From assembly GCA_937898625.1 (NCBI GenBank), contig CALEJF010000030.1, positions 1 through 64,000 of the forward strand: a stretch of DNA of 64,000 nucleotides, read 5' to 3'. The notes under the pieces are model-generated. The model saw only the letters and a list, made by a program, of their open reading frames with translations, had not been told where the DNA came from and made no database searches. The DNA is from an uncultured Clostridia bacterium. GTDB taxonomy: Bacteria > Bacillota > Clostridia > Oscillospirales > Acutalibacteraceae. Position 1 is the first letter of the stretch, and the number at the start of each line of letters is the position of its first letter. Below are positions 1 to 7,809 of this stretch, piece after piece. Made by a program: the position numbers and the translations under genes.

Positions 1-66
1 CTCATCTGGTAGAGCGCCACCTTGCCAAGGTGGAGGTAGCGAGTTCGAGCCTCGTCATCCGCTCCA
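1..66 (+). tRNA. tRNA-Gly (GCC), 5' end outside window
   Basis: The window opens inside the D-arm. The anticodon stem CCACC/GGTGG (17-21/29-33) encloses loop TTGCCAA with anticodon GCC at 24-26. The T-arm holds GTTCGAGCC, the 3' acceptor strand is at 56-62, and the CCA end is encoded (64-66). The acceptor 5' strand lies upstream of base 1. Confidence 0.93.
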
Positions 67-74
67 TAAAAAAC

Positions 75-113
75 AGGACACAGAATTCTCCTAGTTTCTT
101 GTGTCCTATTTTT
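75..113 (+). terminator. Intrinsic terminator after tRNA-Gly
   Basis: AGGACACA (75-82) pairs with TGTGTCCT (100-107) and a T run follows (109-113). Confidence 0.75.
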
Positions 114-130
114 ATCAAAAAACTTAATAT

Positions 131-205
131 GGCGACATAGCCAAGTGGTAAGGCATGGGTCTGCAAAACCCTGATTCATCGGTTCAAATCCGATTGTCGC
201 CTCCA
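131..205 (+). tRNA. tRNA-Cys (GCA)
   Basis: Acceptor strands GGCGACA (131-137) and TGTCGCC (195-201) pair. The loop CTGCAAA carries anticodon GCA at 163-165. The discriminator is T and CCA is encoded (203-205). The outermost anticodon-stem pair is a T-T mismatch (156/172); the rest of the cloverleaf is intact. Confidence 0.95.
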
Positions 206-211
206 AAAGAA

Positions 212-241
212 AACCCATCCAAACGGATGGGTTTTTCTTTT
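212..241 (+). terminator. Intrinsic terminator after tRNA-Cys
   Basis: AACCCATCC (212-220) pairs with GGATGGGTT (225-233), followed by a T-rich run. Confidence 0.8.
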
Positions 242-249
242 GGAAATGT

Positions 250-452
250 ATAAACAGAGGATTTGAACCCTTGGGTTCGAGCGTTAAGAAAACAGTTCGG
301 TGAACTGTTTTTAGCGAGAAGTGGTGAGGCGGGTACCGAATTTCAAGAGAAATTGGGTCGCCGAGCCATCAACATTCAAGGCGTAGCCGCGGAAGGTTGT
401 CAAATCCGATTGCCACCTCCAAAAGAAACCCCATCCAAACGGATGGGGTTTT
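250..452 (+). repeat. tRNA-Cys-derived duplicated 3' end and terminator
   Basis: Bases 401-452 nearly repeat 185-236: the second half of the tRNA-Cys T-arm, the 3' acceptor strand (TGCCACC instead of TGTCGCC), the CCA, and the terminator (here CCCCATCC/GGATGGGG). The 5' half of a tRNA is absent. The spacer between the two copies holds a hairpin, AACAGTTC/GAACTGTT (291-298/302-309), and several T-arm-like pieces such as GGGTTCGAGC (273-282). I see no gene here; the only open frame in the segment is a read-through of this tRNA-like DNA. Confidence 0.75.
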
Positions 453-463
453 GAAATTTAATA

Positions 464-1372
464 TTAAAACTTTCTCACATAGCCACATCTTTTGCATAGC
501 TCTTCACAGGCGTTTCTGTTTGAAAAGCCATTATAGATATTTTGTGCTCTTTCTGAGCTTATGATTTTTTCTAAATCAGTTTCAAAGATATTTCCAAGAT
601 TTATTGTGCCATCGTTATCAAGGCAACAAGGAACAACTGTACCATCTGCTAAAACTCCTATGGCGGTGCGAAGTCCGGGGCAGAAAACTTTTTCGTCAAC
701 GTCATCGCTTTCGAGTGTTGGCCAATCGAATTTATCGCCATATTCAACGAATATGTTGTTGCCTATTTTCATACCATTGCTTTCATCGACAAAAGATTGT
801 GGAATATGTTTTCCGAGTTTTGCTAAGATTTCATTATTTGAACTATTCTTGCTGAAAATATCGAACCAAGGTTTTGGAAAATATTTTTCGAGCTTTGCTA
901 AAATTTCGTTATTCAAACTGTCTTTGCCACCATTGTTCCAGAGTCTAAGAACAACAACCTTCTTGCCTTCAGCAGCTTTTGCGTATTCGAAACAATCGGT
1001 AAGATATTTATCAAATGCTATATTGTTGTTATTTGCTTCAAAAGAGTGTAATGAAATATAGGTTCTATAGTGTGATTTAGAATTTAACAAAGCGTCTTGG
1101 TGTCTGCTTAACAAAGTACCATTTGTTACAATCTTAACCATAAATCTCATTTCTTCGGCGATTTTCAAAAATTCATCAAAGTCGGGGTGGCAAAGTGGCT
1201 CACCAAGAAGATGAAAAGAAATGAAATCAGTATATGGTTTGATTTTGCTAAGTACTGTTCTGAATTCTTCTTTGCTCATTCTTTTGGCTTTTCTTGTTGT
1301 ACCCGGACAGAATGAACATTTTAAGTTGCAGATGTTTGAAATCTCAACGTATATTTCTGCAAATTTTTTCAT
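464..1372 (-). CDS. Radical SAM/SPASM protein (copy 1)
   Basis: A 302-residue radical SAM enzyme. The [4Fe-4S]-binding motif CxxxCxxC is at residues 15, 19 and 22 (ICNLKCSFCPG). The C-terminus has the cysteine spacing of a SPASM auxiliary-cluster domain (CPGLR, VPCCLDND, then CEELCKRC). The frame is open upstream, but ATG 1372 matches the start of the paralogue at 5317-6150 and has a GGTGG ribosome site, so the longer start is rejected. Unlike the paralogue it carries a 25-residue tandem internal duplication. Such proteins often modify peptides or act in cofactor synthesis; no precursor peptide is visible nearby and the substrate is unknown. Confidence 0.88.
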   Translation of the reverse strand: MKKFAEIYVEISNICNLKCSFCPGTTRKAKRMSKEEFRTVLSKIKPYTDFISFHLLGEPLCHPDFDEFLKIAEEMRFMVKIVTNGTLLSRHQDALLNSKSHYRTYISLHSFEANNNNIAFDKYLTDCFEYAKAAEGKKVVVLRLWNNGGKDSLNNEILAKLEKYFPKPWFDIFSKNSSNNEILAKLGKHIPQSFVDESNGMKIGNNIFVEYGDKFDWPTLESDDVDEKVFCPGLRTAIGVLADGTVVPCCLDNDGTINLGNIFETDLEKIISSERAQNIYNGFSNRNACEELCKRCGYVRKF

Positions 1373-1499
1373 TTTATCACCACCTACAGTTGTAATTATA
1401 GCACAACGCGAAACAAAAGTAAACAAAATCTTTCTTTTTTTGAAACAGAGTTTAGTATGTGTTAAAATATCTCTATAAAAAAGCAACGGAGATTTTGTT

Positions 1500-1613
1500 A
1501 TGTATGATTTCAGAATAGAAACAGATTTAACTGCATTTGATAACTTTGTGAAAGCCAATAAGGGTTCATATCTTCAATGTTTAAAGTGACCTGAAGTTAA
1601 AACCTCTTGGGGC
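1500..1613 (+). pseudogene. FemX/FemAB-type aminoacyltransferase, 5' remnant
   Basis: After a ribosome site (CGGAG) ATG 1500 opens a reading frame MYDFRIETDLTAFDNFVK... that resembles the N-terminus of Fem-family peptidoglycan-bridge aminoacyltransferases (LQxSKWxxVKxxW). Codon 30, where Trp is expected, is TGA (1587-1589). The homology-like frame continues as PEVKTSWG and then stops at a repeat element starting near 1614. So the gene has both a nonsense change and a truncation and is not functional. Family assignment is from a short stretch and therefore moderate. Confidence 0.6.
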
Positions 1614-1714
1614 TTACTTCTTACCTATTACCTCTTTACTTTTACCTCAAAAAATCCTTGGAGATTTGGAAAGTAAGAAGTAATAGTGAAGAAGTGTGGG
1701 CAAGACACCCGCAC
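1614..1714. repeat. Dispersed palindromic repeat (copy 1)
   Basis: Contains CTTACTTCTTAC and its approximate inverse GTAAGAAGTAATAG, then GTGTGGGCAAGACACCCGCAC. The blocks GGAAAGTAAGAAG and GACACCCGCAC recur at 5267-5299. Confidence 0.65.
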
Positions 1715-1718
1715 TCGA

Positions 1719-1747
1719 TTGTAATTTCAGATTATGTGTGATATAAT
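1719..1747 (+). promoter_or_regulatory. Promoter of the MFS/GH127 operon
   Basis: TTGTAA (1719-1724), 17 bases, TATAAT (1742-1747). It lies about 130 bases before the MFS gene. Confidence 0.6.
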
Positions 1748-1768
1748 CATCTAAATAAAAGGGGCTAC

Positions 1769-1797
1769 ATTCTGTGAACAGAAGAACTACACAGAAT
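1769..1797. promoter_or_regulatory. Possible operator: inverted repeat
   Basis: ATTCTGTG (1769-1776) and CACAGAAT (1790-1797) form a perfect 8-base inverted repeat just downstream of the promoter -10. The position would suit a repressor site; no regulator gene is adjacent, so this is inference. Confidence 0.35.
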
Positions 1798-1874
1798 TAT
1801 TTTAGCACAACAATCTAATTTATACCTGAATAAAAATCTTACATAAAATCTTAATTCAAAAGGAATGACAAGGT

Positions 1875-3281
1875 ATGGTTAAAGACAAATTAAGTAAAAA
1901 GAATTGGTTTATAATTACCCTGTTCTGTTTTATGGGTGGTGTTGCTTGGAATACTGAAAATATGTATTTCAATACCTTTATCACCAATGAAATATATGCC
2001 GATGTGTCACAGACTGCTATCCTCGGTTCTATGGAAGCAACAACGGCGGTAGCCCGTATGGTGGCTCTTTCTGCTATTGCTGCGGTGGTTACAACATTTA
2101 TAATGGGTGCTCTCAGCGATAAATTGAAAAACCGCAAGATGTTTATTTCTGTGGGTTACATATTATGGGGTATTGTTACTGCTATGTTTGGCTTCATTAC
2201 AAAAGAAAATGTAGCAAATCTTTTTAATCTTACGGATGAAGCAAAAATTCTCGGCACTACGGTGTGGTTTGTTATTCTTATGGATATTGTTATGACCTTT
2301 ATGGGCTCAACCAGTAACGATGCTGCTTTTCAGGCATGGGTAACTGATGTTACTGTACCTAAACAAAGACCAATTGTTGAAACTGTTTTATCCGTTGTAG
2401 GTACTATATCTTCATTTGCAGTAACCGGTGTGGGCAGTTTTGCTCAGGCAGGGACAATTTCTTATAAAATATTCTTTATAGGTCTTGGTCTTGTAGTTAC
2501 TTTGTGTGGTGTATTAGGACTTTTCCTCATTAAAGACCCACCACGCACTGCGCAGATATCTGATAGCTCGTCATCTTATTGGGCAGACCTTTTTTATGGT
2601 TTCAGACCATCAGTTATTAAAGAAAATGCAAGACTTTATCTTGCTCTTCTCTCATTCTGCTTTGCAATAATTGCGTTCCAGGTTTTCTATCCGTATCTTC
2701 TTACTTATGTTCAGTATGTAGTTATTCCTGATAATGGTGGTATAGAAAATATTCTTAAACCATCCGTTATTATAACTGCAGTGGTGGTTGTCGCCATTCT
2801 TCTTATTTGTATTGTAAAACTTCTTAAACTTTCAACACAGAAAAAGGGTTTCTGCCTTGTGGTTGGTGTTGTTGCAATGACATTGGGATTCTTACTTCTC
2901 TCAACAAGTACAAGTATTTATGTTATTCTCGTAAGCGTGTTACCTGTGGTTGTTGGTAATGCTATGGTCAACATTCTCTTTGGTGCTGCTGTCAAGGACT
3001 TTATTCCTGAAGGCAAAGCAGGCCTTTTTCAAGGTATAAGAATGATTTTTGCCGTGCTTCTTCCTATGGTTATAGGCCCTGTTATCGGTGATATGGCTTG
3101 CCAGAAAGCTGCACAGACTATTATAAATGAAGTTGGTGCAGAGGTAATAGTACCTGCTAAGAATATGTTCCTTTGGGCGGGTATAGTATGTATATTTGCA
3201 CTGCCTCCTCTCTATTTCCTTATCAAAAAAGGTTTTGATATTAAAGAAAGTAAACCTACGGAAAATGAAATTATTGCTTGA
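1875..3281 (+). CDS. MFS-type sugar transporter
   Basis: A 468-residue integral membrane protein with about 12 hydrophobic helices in the major facilitator pattern, including a cytoplasmic-loop motif GALSDKLKNRK near residues 79-89. It lacks the WDxxNDP motif of the three MelB-type symporters elsewhere in the window, so it is a different MFS branch. It is followed after 10 bases by a GH127 arabinofuranosidase and shares a promoter with it, which suggests import of an arabinose-containing oligosaccharide. The substrate is inferred from this context only. Confidence 0.82.
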   Translation: MVKDKLSKKNWFIITLFCFMGGVAWNTENMYFNTFITNEIYADVSQTAILGSMEATTAVARMVALSAIAAVVTTFIMGALSDKLKNRKMFISVGYILWGIVTAMFGFITKENVANLFNLTDEAKILGTTVWFVILMDIVMTFMGSTSNDAAFQAWVTDVTVPKQRPIVETVLSVVGTISSFAVTGVGSFAQAGTISYKIFFIGLGLVVTLCGVLGLFLIKDPPRTAQISDSSSSYWADLFYGFRPSVIKENARLYLALLSFCFAIIAFQVFYPYLLTYVQYVVIPDNGGIENILKPSVIITAVVVVAILLICIVKLLKLSTQKKGFCLVVGVVAMTLGFLLLSTSTSIYVILVSVLPVVVGNAMVNILFGAAVKDFIPEGKAGLFQGIRMIFAVLLPMVIGPVIGDMACQKAAQTIINEVGAEVIVPAKNMFLWAGIVCIFALPPLYFLIKKGFDIKESKPTENEIIA

Positions 3282-3291
3282 GGTATGAAAT

Positions 3292-5103
3292 ATGAAAAAA
3301 TGGAATTTTTATACATCAAAAGAGATTAAACCACAGGGTTGGCTCAAGCGTCAGCTCGAAATTCAAGCAAATGGTTTGAGTGGTAATTTACATAAAATCT
3401 GGCCCGATATCCGTGATAGCGGTTGGATAGGAGGAAACCGTGAAAGCTGGGAAAGAGTACCTTACTGGCTTGATGGATTTATTCCTCTTGCTTATCTTTT
3501 GGAAAATGAAGAAATGATTGCAACGGTAAAAAAATATATTGATGCCATTGTTTCAGCACAGGAAGAAGATGGTTGGATTTGTCCGTGCAAAAAAGAAGAA
3601 AGAGCAAAGTATGACACTTGGGCGATACAACTTATATGCAAAACGCTCAAGGTTTACTACGAATGCTCTGGGGATGAAAGAATTCCAGATGTCATTTACA
3701 GAGTGCTCAAAAACTATTATGAACTTCTTAAAAGTGGTGAAATCAAGTTATTCCAGTGGGCTAAATACAGATGGTTTGAGTCTTTTATTTCACTTAATTT
3801 CTTATACGAAAAATATAAGGAAGACTGGATTTGTGACCTTGCAAAAATTATTAAGGAGCAAGGTTTTGACTATAACAGAACAACTGAAAACTGGAAAAAA
3901 ACAAGCCATGTATGGAAATTGAACACACATATAGTTAATATGACTATGATGCTTAAGAGTGAAGCTGTTTCCCATGAATTATTGGGCGAAGAGTATACAG
4001 ACAATGCTGAAAAACTTCGTGAAATTCTCGACAGATACAATGGTACTGCTTTTGAAGGCTTTACGGGTGACGAGGTGCTTTCAGGTCTTGACCCCACGAA
4101 AGGTACAGAATGCTGTGCAGTAGTTGAACAGATGTATTCCTATGAAGAAATTTTTGCTCATACAGGTGATAATAAATGGGCAGAGCGACTTGAAATGCTC
4201 GGGTTTAACGCGCTTCCTGCCACACTCAGTGAGGATATGTGGACGCATCAGTATGTTCAGCAGGTAAATCAGATTGCCTGTCAAAAAACAATGATTATGG
4301 CACCGTGGAGTACAAACGGTCCTTATGCGCACACTTTTGGACTTGAGCCGAATTTTGGCTGTTGCACGGCAAACTTCAACCAGGGCTGGCCTAAATTTGC
4401 ACTTTCATCATTCATGCATAAGGACAATACAGTATTAAGTTCAGTTATGTTGCCGTCTGTTTTGAAAGATAACGGCGTTACAATCAGACTTGAAACAGAT
4501 TATCCCTTTAACAATAAAATGCACTATTATATAGATGCAGAAAAGGATTTTAACTTTGTAATCCGTATTCCGTCATTTGCAAAAAATCTTAAAGTTAATG
4601 GTGAAAATACAGAAATTAAAGACCTTGAATTTGCAATAACACAAGGTAAAACCGAAATCGAAATTGAGTTTTCTGCAACACCTTTTTTGAAAGAAAGACC
4701 AAATAATCTTTATGCTTTGCAAATGGGCTCACTGCTTTTCTCTGTGCCTATTGAATATGAAAAGCATATGAGAGAATACATGAAAAAAGGTGTTGAACGC
4801 AAATTTCCGTATTGCGATTATCAGTTTATACCAAAAACGCCTTGGAATTATGGCTTTGCAGACGAAGATTTTGAAATAAACTACCATACATCAGGCGATA
4901 TTCCGTTTTCACAAGATAACCCACCGGTAACAATAAAAGCAAAAATGCAGCAAATCAACTGGGGACTTAAATTCCCGTACAGAAGTATTGCAAGAAAAAC
5001 ACCGAAATCAAGGAATCCGATTTCAGACATTCAAAAAATTGAGCTTTGCCCATACGGTTGTGCAAGACTAAGAATGACAGAAATGCCGGTGCTTGGTAAA
5101 TAG
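3292..5103 (+). CDS. GH127 beta-L-arabinofuranosidase (DUF1680 family)
   Basis: A 603-residue cytoplasmic glycoside hydrolase without signal peptide. The GH127 active-site pattern is complete: TECCA with E273 (acid/base) and C275 (zinc ligand), and GCC with C357 (nucleophile) and C358 (zinc ligand), by analogy with HypBA1. The N-terminal two thirds look like an alpha/alpha barrel (YWLDGFIPLAYLL, TWAIQL), the C-terminal part like a beta-sandwich. In this family it releases L-arabinofuranose from plant or glycoprotein arabino-oligosaccharides. It is translated from ATG 3292 with a GAGG site 10 bases after the transporter, forming a two-gene uptake-and-cleavage unit; a GH51 enzyme at 39838-41337 could complement it. 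Confidence 0.9.
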   Translation: MKKWNFYTSKEIKPQGWLKRQLEIQANGLSGNLHKIWPDIRDSGWIGGNRESWERVPYWLDGFIPLAYLLENEEMIATVKKYIDAIVSAQEEDGWICPCKKEERAKYDTWAIQLICKTLKVYYECSGDERIPDVIYRVLKNYYELLKSGEIKLFQWAKYRWFESFISLNFLYEKYKEDWICDLAKIIKEQGFDYNRTTENWKKTSHVWKLNTHIVNMTMMLKSEAVSHELLGEEYTDNAEKLREILDRYNGTAFEGFTGDEVLSGLDPTKGTECCAVVEQMYSYEEIFAHTGDNKWAERLEMLGFNALPATLSEDMWTHQYVQQVNQIACQKTMIMAPWSTNGPYAHTFGLEPNFGCCTANFNQGWPKFALSSFMHKDNTVLSSVMLPSVLKDNGVTIRLETDYPFNNKMHYYIDAEKDFNFVIRIPSFAKNLKVNGENTEIKDLEFAITQGKTEIEIEFSATPFLKERPNNLYALQMGSLLFSVPIEYEKHMREYMKKGVERKFPYCDYQFIPKTPWNYGFADEDFEINYHTSGDIPFSQDNPPVTIKAKMQQINWGLKFPYRSIARKTPKSRNPISDIQKIELCPYGCARLRMTEMPVLGK

Positions 5104-5177
5104 AATCGTTGAATTATACAATTTATAAGTTGACTAACATCAGGTTAATTAAGTGGTTCTAAAAAGAGACATACTGG

Positions 5178-5216
5178 AAAAAACGACGAATTTCTACAAG
5201 AGATTCGTCGTTTTTA
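5178..5216 (+). terminator. Terminator of the MFS/GH127 operon
   Basis: AAAACGACGAAT (5180-5191) pairs with ATTCGTCGTTTT (5203-5214), with T residues after. Confidence 0.8.
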
Positions 5217-5299
5217 CTTTTTACTTCTTCACTATTCATTCTTCACTAATCTTCGGGTCGATTTTCGGAAAGTAAGAAGTGTAGGCGGGACACCCGCAC
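5217..5299. repeat. Dispersed palindromic repeat (copy 2)
   Basis: Shares GGAAAGTAAGAAGT and GACACCCGCAC with 1614-1714, preceded in both by runs of TTACTTCTT/CTTCACTATT. Lies between two converging genes. Confidence 0.6.
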
Positions 5300-5316
5300 C
5301 TGAGTGTTATAAGAAA

Positions 5317-6150
5317 TCAAAACTTCCTCACAAAACTACATCTTTTACAAAGTTCTTCACAGGCGGTTCTGCTTGAAAACCCCTTATAAATATTTAGTGC
5401 TTTTTCGGAGTTTATTATATTTTTTAAATCATCTTCAAAAATATTTCCAAGATTAATTTCACCATTATTGTCAAGACAACAGGGGACAACCGTACCATCA
5501 GCCAAAATACCAATCTGGTCACGAAGTCCGTAGCAGAAAACATTTTCATTAATATCATCGTTTTCAAGTGTCGGCCAATCAAATTTGTCGCCGTATTGCA
5601 AAAAGACCTTGTTGCCAACCCTTGTGCCGTTGCGTTCTATACTCCAAGGTTTCGGGAAGTATTTTTCAAGTTTTGCTAAAATTTCATCATTAAGACAATC
5701 TTTACCACCGTTGTTCCAAAGGCGTAGAACAACGATTTTTTTATTTTCGGCACTTTTTGCATATTCAAAACAGTCTTTTAAATAGTTATCAAAAGAGGTT
5801 TTATTGTCATTTGCCTCGAAGGAGTGCATAGAAATAACCGTTTTGTAATGGGATTCTGAATTTAAAAGTATGTCTTTATTTTTATTTAAAAGAGTACCAT
5901 TTGTAGTGATAATCACTTTGAATTTCATACCCTCTGCAATTCTTAAAAATTCTTTAAGGTCCGGGTGGCAAAGTGGCTCACCAAGAAGATGAAAATAAAT
6001 ATAATCAGTATAATCTTTAATCTTTTCCAACACCATTTTAAATTCGTCAATGTTCATTCTCCGTGGATGACGAGTAGTTCCGGGGCAAAACGAACATTTT
6101 AGATTACAAATATTTGAAATTTCAACATATACCTTTGCAAATCTTTTCAA
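5317..6150 (-). CDS. Radical SAM/SPASM protein (copy 2)
   Basis: A 277-residue paralogue of the protein at 464-1372, alike along the whole length. It has the same CxxxCxxC motif (residues 15/19/22) and the same SPASM cysteines (VPCCLDNN, CEELCKRC). The start codon is TTG at 6150, behind GGGGGCGAGAG; no ATG fits. It lacks the 25-residue duplication of copy 1, so this is probably the ancestral form. Both copies are on the minus strand around the arabinofuranosidase operon. Substrate unknown. Confidence 0.88.
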   Translation of the reverse strand: MKRFAKVYVEISNICNLKCSFCPGTTRHPRRMNIDEFKMVLEKIKDYTDYIYFHLLGEPLCHPDLKEFLRIAEGMKFKVIITTNGTLLNKNKDILLNSESHYKTVISMHSFEANDNKTSFDNYLKDCFEYAKSAENKKIVVLRLWNNGGKDCLNDEILAKLEKYFPKPWSIERNGTRVGNKVFLQYGDKFDWPTLENDDINENVFCYGLRDQIGILADGTVVPCCLDNNGEINLGNIFEDDLKNIINSEKALNIYKGFSSRTACEELCKRCSFVRKF

Positions 6151-6261
6151 ACTCTCGCCCCCTTATATAAATGATTATAACATAATAAAGCTGAATATTA
6201 AATAAAAAGTTTACTTATTGAAACAAGTTGTTTTATGTGATAAACTTTAATTGGTGATGTT

Positions 6262-6648
6262 ATGAAACTTATAGTTTGTCTTGACGACAAAAATGGTATG
6301 CTTTTTAATAATCGTCGTCAAAGTCGGGATAAAGTGTTAATCGAAAATATGCTTGAATTTTGTAAAGGAGAACAACTTTACACAAATGAATATTCAGCAA
6401 AACTATTTCCTGAAAACTCTGTTAAGATTTGCGAAAAGCCTGAAGATATAGAAAAAGGATATTTTTTTGCAGAAAATATTTTTCCGAATGAAGAAAACTT
6501 TGAAGAAATAATTGTGTATAAATGGAACAGAGTTTATCCCGCAGATGTGCGTTTCAATATTGACCTAGAAAATTGGATTTTGACGGAAACAGTTGATTTT
6601 GAGGGTTCATCCCACGAAAAAATTACAAGAGAAATATATGTGAGGTAG
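6262..6648 (+). CDS. Small conserved protein of unknown function
   Basis: A 128-residue soluble protein. The N-terminus (MKLIVCLDDKNGMLFNNRRQ) and the stretch YKWNRVYPADVRF are typical of a short family I have seen in Clostridia, with no known function and no metallo-beta-lactamase motifs. It starts at ATG 6262 after GGTG and ends 3 bases before the nuclease gene, so the two are likely co-transcribed and translationally coupled. Confidence 0.72.
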   Translation: MKLIVCLDDKNGMLFNNRRQSRDKVLIENMLEFCKGEQLYTNEYSAKLFPENSVKICEKPEDIEKGYFFAENIFPNEENFEEIIVYKWNRVYPADVRFNIDLENWILTETVDFEGSSHEKITREIYVR

Positions 6649-6651
6649 AAT

Positions 6652-7578
6652 ATGAAAAATAATATATTTAGGATTTTGATGTGTGCAACACTTATTATCT
6701 CTTTGTTGATTTTTGGCGGATGTGGGTTTGAAAGTGATTTTACGGAAAAGCCAACAAATAATGAGCAGAATACAAATGCACCGTTAAGCGAGGATGCAAT
6801 TACTCTTGATAATATACCCGAGTATTCAGGTGTTCCTTATGTGGCACTTTATGATAATCAACCATTGTTTTCAAAGGAAGATTATACCACAAAAGCCTTT
6901 GAAAGTTATTCAAATCTTGACAAGTTAGGCCGTTGCGGTGTAACTTTTGCCTGCGTTGGTGTTGAAACTATGCCGACGGAAGAAAGAGGTAGCATAGGGC
7001 AGGTTAAGCCCTCGGGATGGGTGACTGCAAAATATGATTTTGTTGACGGAAAATATCTTTACAACCGTTGTCATTTAATCGGTTTTCAGTTGACAGGTGA
7101 AAATGCGAATACAAGCAACTTAATTACGGGCACACGATATATGAACACAGAGGGTATGTTGCCTTTTGAAAATATGATTGCTGACTATGTAAAAGAAACT
7201 GAAAACCATGTACTTTATCGTGTAACACCGATTTTTGAGGGTGATAACCTTGTGGCAAGCGGTGTGCAAATGGAAGCGTGGTCTGTTGAGGATGATGGCG
7301 ACGGAATTTGCTTTAATGTCTATTGCTATAATGTTCAACCGGGAGTTAAAATTGACTATGCCACAGGGAAAAGCACTCTTGACGAGGAATACACAGAAAA
7401 GAATGATGACGATGCTAATTCTTCGCAATTTGTTCTCAATACATCCTCAAAAAAGATACATAAACCAACCTGCTCAGGCGCAAAAAATATGAATGAGAAA
7501 AATAAAAAGACAGTTATAGGAACAGAGCTTAAACAGTATTTGAACCAGGGGTATGAATATTGTGGTACTTGCTTTTAA
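6652..7578 (+). CDS. Secreted DNA/RNA non-specific endonuclease, EndA-like
   Basis: A 308-residue probable lipoprotein: a signal segment ending in LIFGGC (Cys24) and a Thr/Asn-rich linker. The nuclease domain (about 60-225) shows the EndA-type beta-beta-alpha-metal motif as NRCHLIGFQL near residue 138, the counterpart of the DRGH site, followed by NLITGTRYMN with the metal-binding Asn. The last 45 residues (KKIHKPTCSGA... YCGTCF) form a small Cys-containing tail like those of other Firmicutes surface nucleases. Likely role is degradation or uptake of extracellular nucleic acid. Confidence 0.85.
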   Translation: MKNNIFRILMCATLIISLLIFGGCGFESDFTEKPTNNEQNTNAPLSEDAITLDNIPEYSGVPYVALYDNQPLFSKEDYTTKAFESYSNLDKLGRCGVTFACVGVETMPTEERGSIGQVKPSGWVTAKYDFVDGKYLYNRCHLIGFQLTGENANTSNLITGTRYMNTEGMLPFENMIADYVKETENHVLYRVTPIFEGDNLVASGVQMEAWSVEDDGDGICFNVYCYNVQPGVKIDYATGKSTLDEEYTEKNDDDANSSQFVLNTSSKKIHKPTCSGAKNMNEKNKKTVIGTELKQYLNQGYEYCGTCF

Positions 7579-7600
7579 TTTCATTTTATACATTATATTA

Positions 7601-7695
7601 TGTATAAATGCATAAAATATGCAAAATATGTAATAAAAATGCATAAAACAAGCATAAATATTCATTAAAATATTGAAATAATGTATAAAAATACA
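7601..7695 (+). promoter_or_regulatory. Array of ArgR/AhrC-like ARG boxes
   Basis: Four or more matches to the ARG-box half-site pattern lie in 95 AT-rich bases: TGTATAAATGCATA (7601-7614), TGCATAAAATATGCA (7609-7623), GCATAAATATTCA (7652-7664) and TGTATAAAAATACA (7682-7695, a perfect TGTAT/ATACA inverted repeat). They sit directly upstream of the argG promoter, as expected for arginine repression by the hexameric ArgR. No argR gene is in the window. Confidence 0.72.
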
Positions 7696-7724
7696 AAAAA
7701 TACTGAAAAAATATGTAAAAACAC

Positions 7725-7752
7725 TTGATTTCATAAAAAAAGTGTGTATAAT
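7725..7752 (+). promoter_or_regulatory. Promoter of the arginine operon
   Basis: TTGATT (7725-7730), 16 bases, TATAAT (7747-7752), about 55 bases before the argG start. Ribosome site CGGAGG at 7795-7800. Confidence 0.75.
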
Positions 7753-7809
7753 ATATCCCATACTGCAAATTGCACAAATAATAACTCAATTTTTCGGAGG
7801 AATATACAA

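Noticed and set aside
263..454. 63-codon open frame after tRNA-Cys
   Set aside because: It reads straight through the duplicated tRNA-Cys 3' end and its terminator, starts in a T-arm-like piece and has no ribosome site.
561..1061. 166-codon frame antisense to the first radical SAM gene
   Set aside because: It is the complement of a well-supported gene; its composition is explained by that gene's codon use.
1587..1589. TGA as a Trp codon (stop reassignment)
   Set aside because: Other genes here use TGA as a normal stop (for example glyQS and the RAYT) and TGG for Trp, so this TGA marks a dead gene, not a changed code.
464..6150. RiPP cluster around the radical SAM/SPASM genes
   Set aside because: No small precursor ORF, protease or exporter lies nearby; the neighbours are a sugar transporter and a glycosidase.
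7744..7809. 22-codon upstream extension of argG
   Set aside because: It starts inside the promoter -10 region and lacks a ribosome site; ATG 7810 has CGGAGG.
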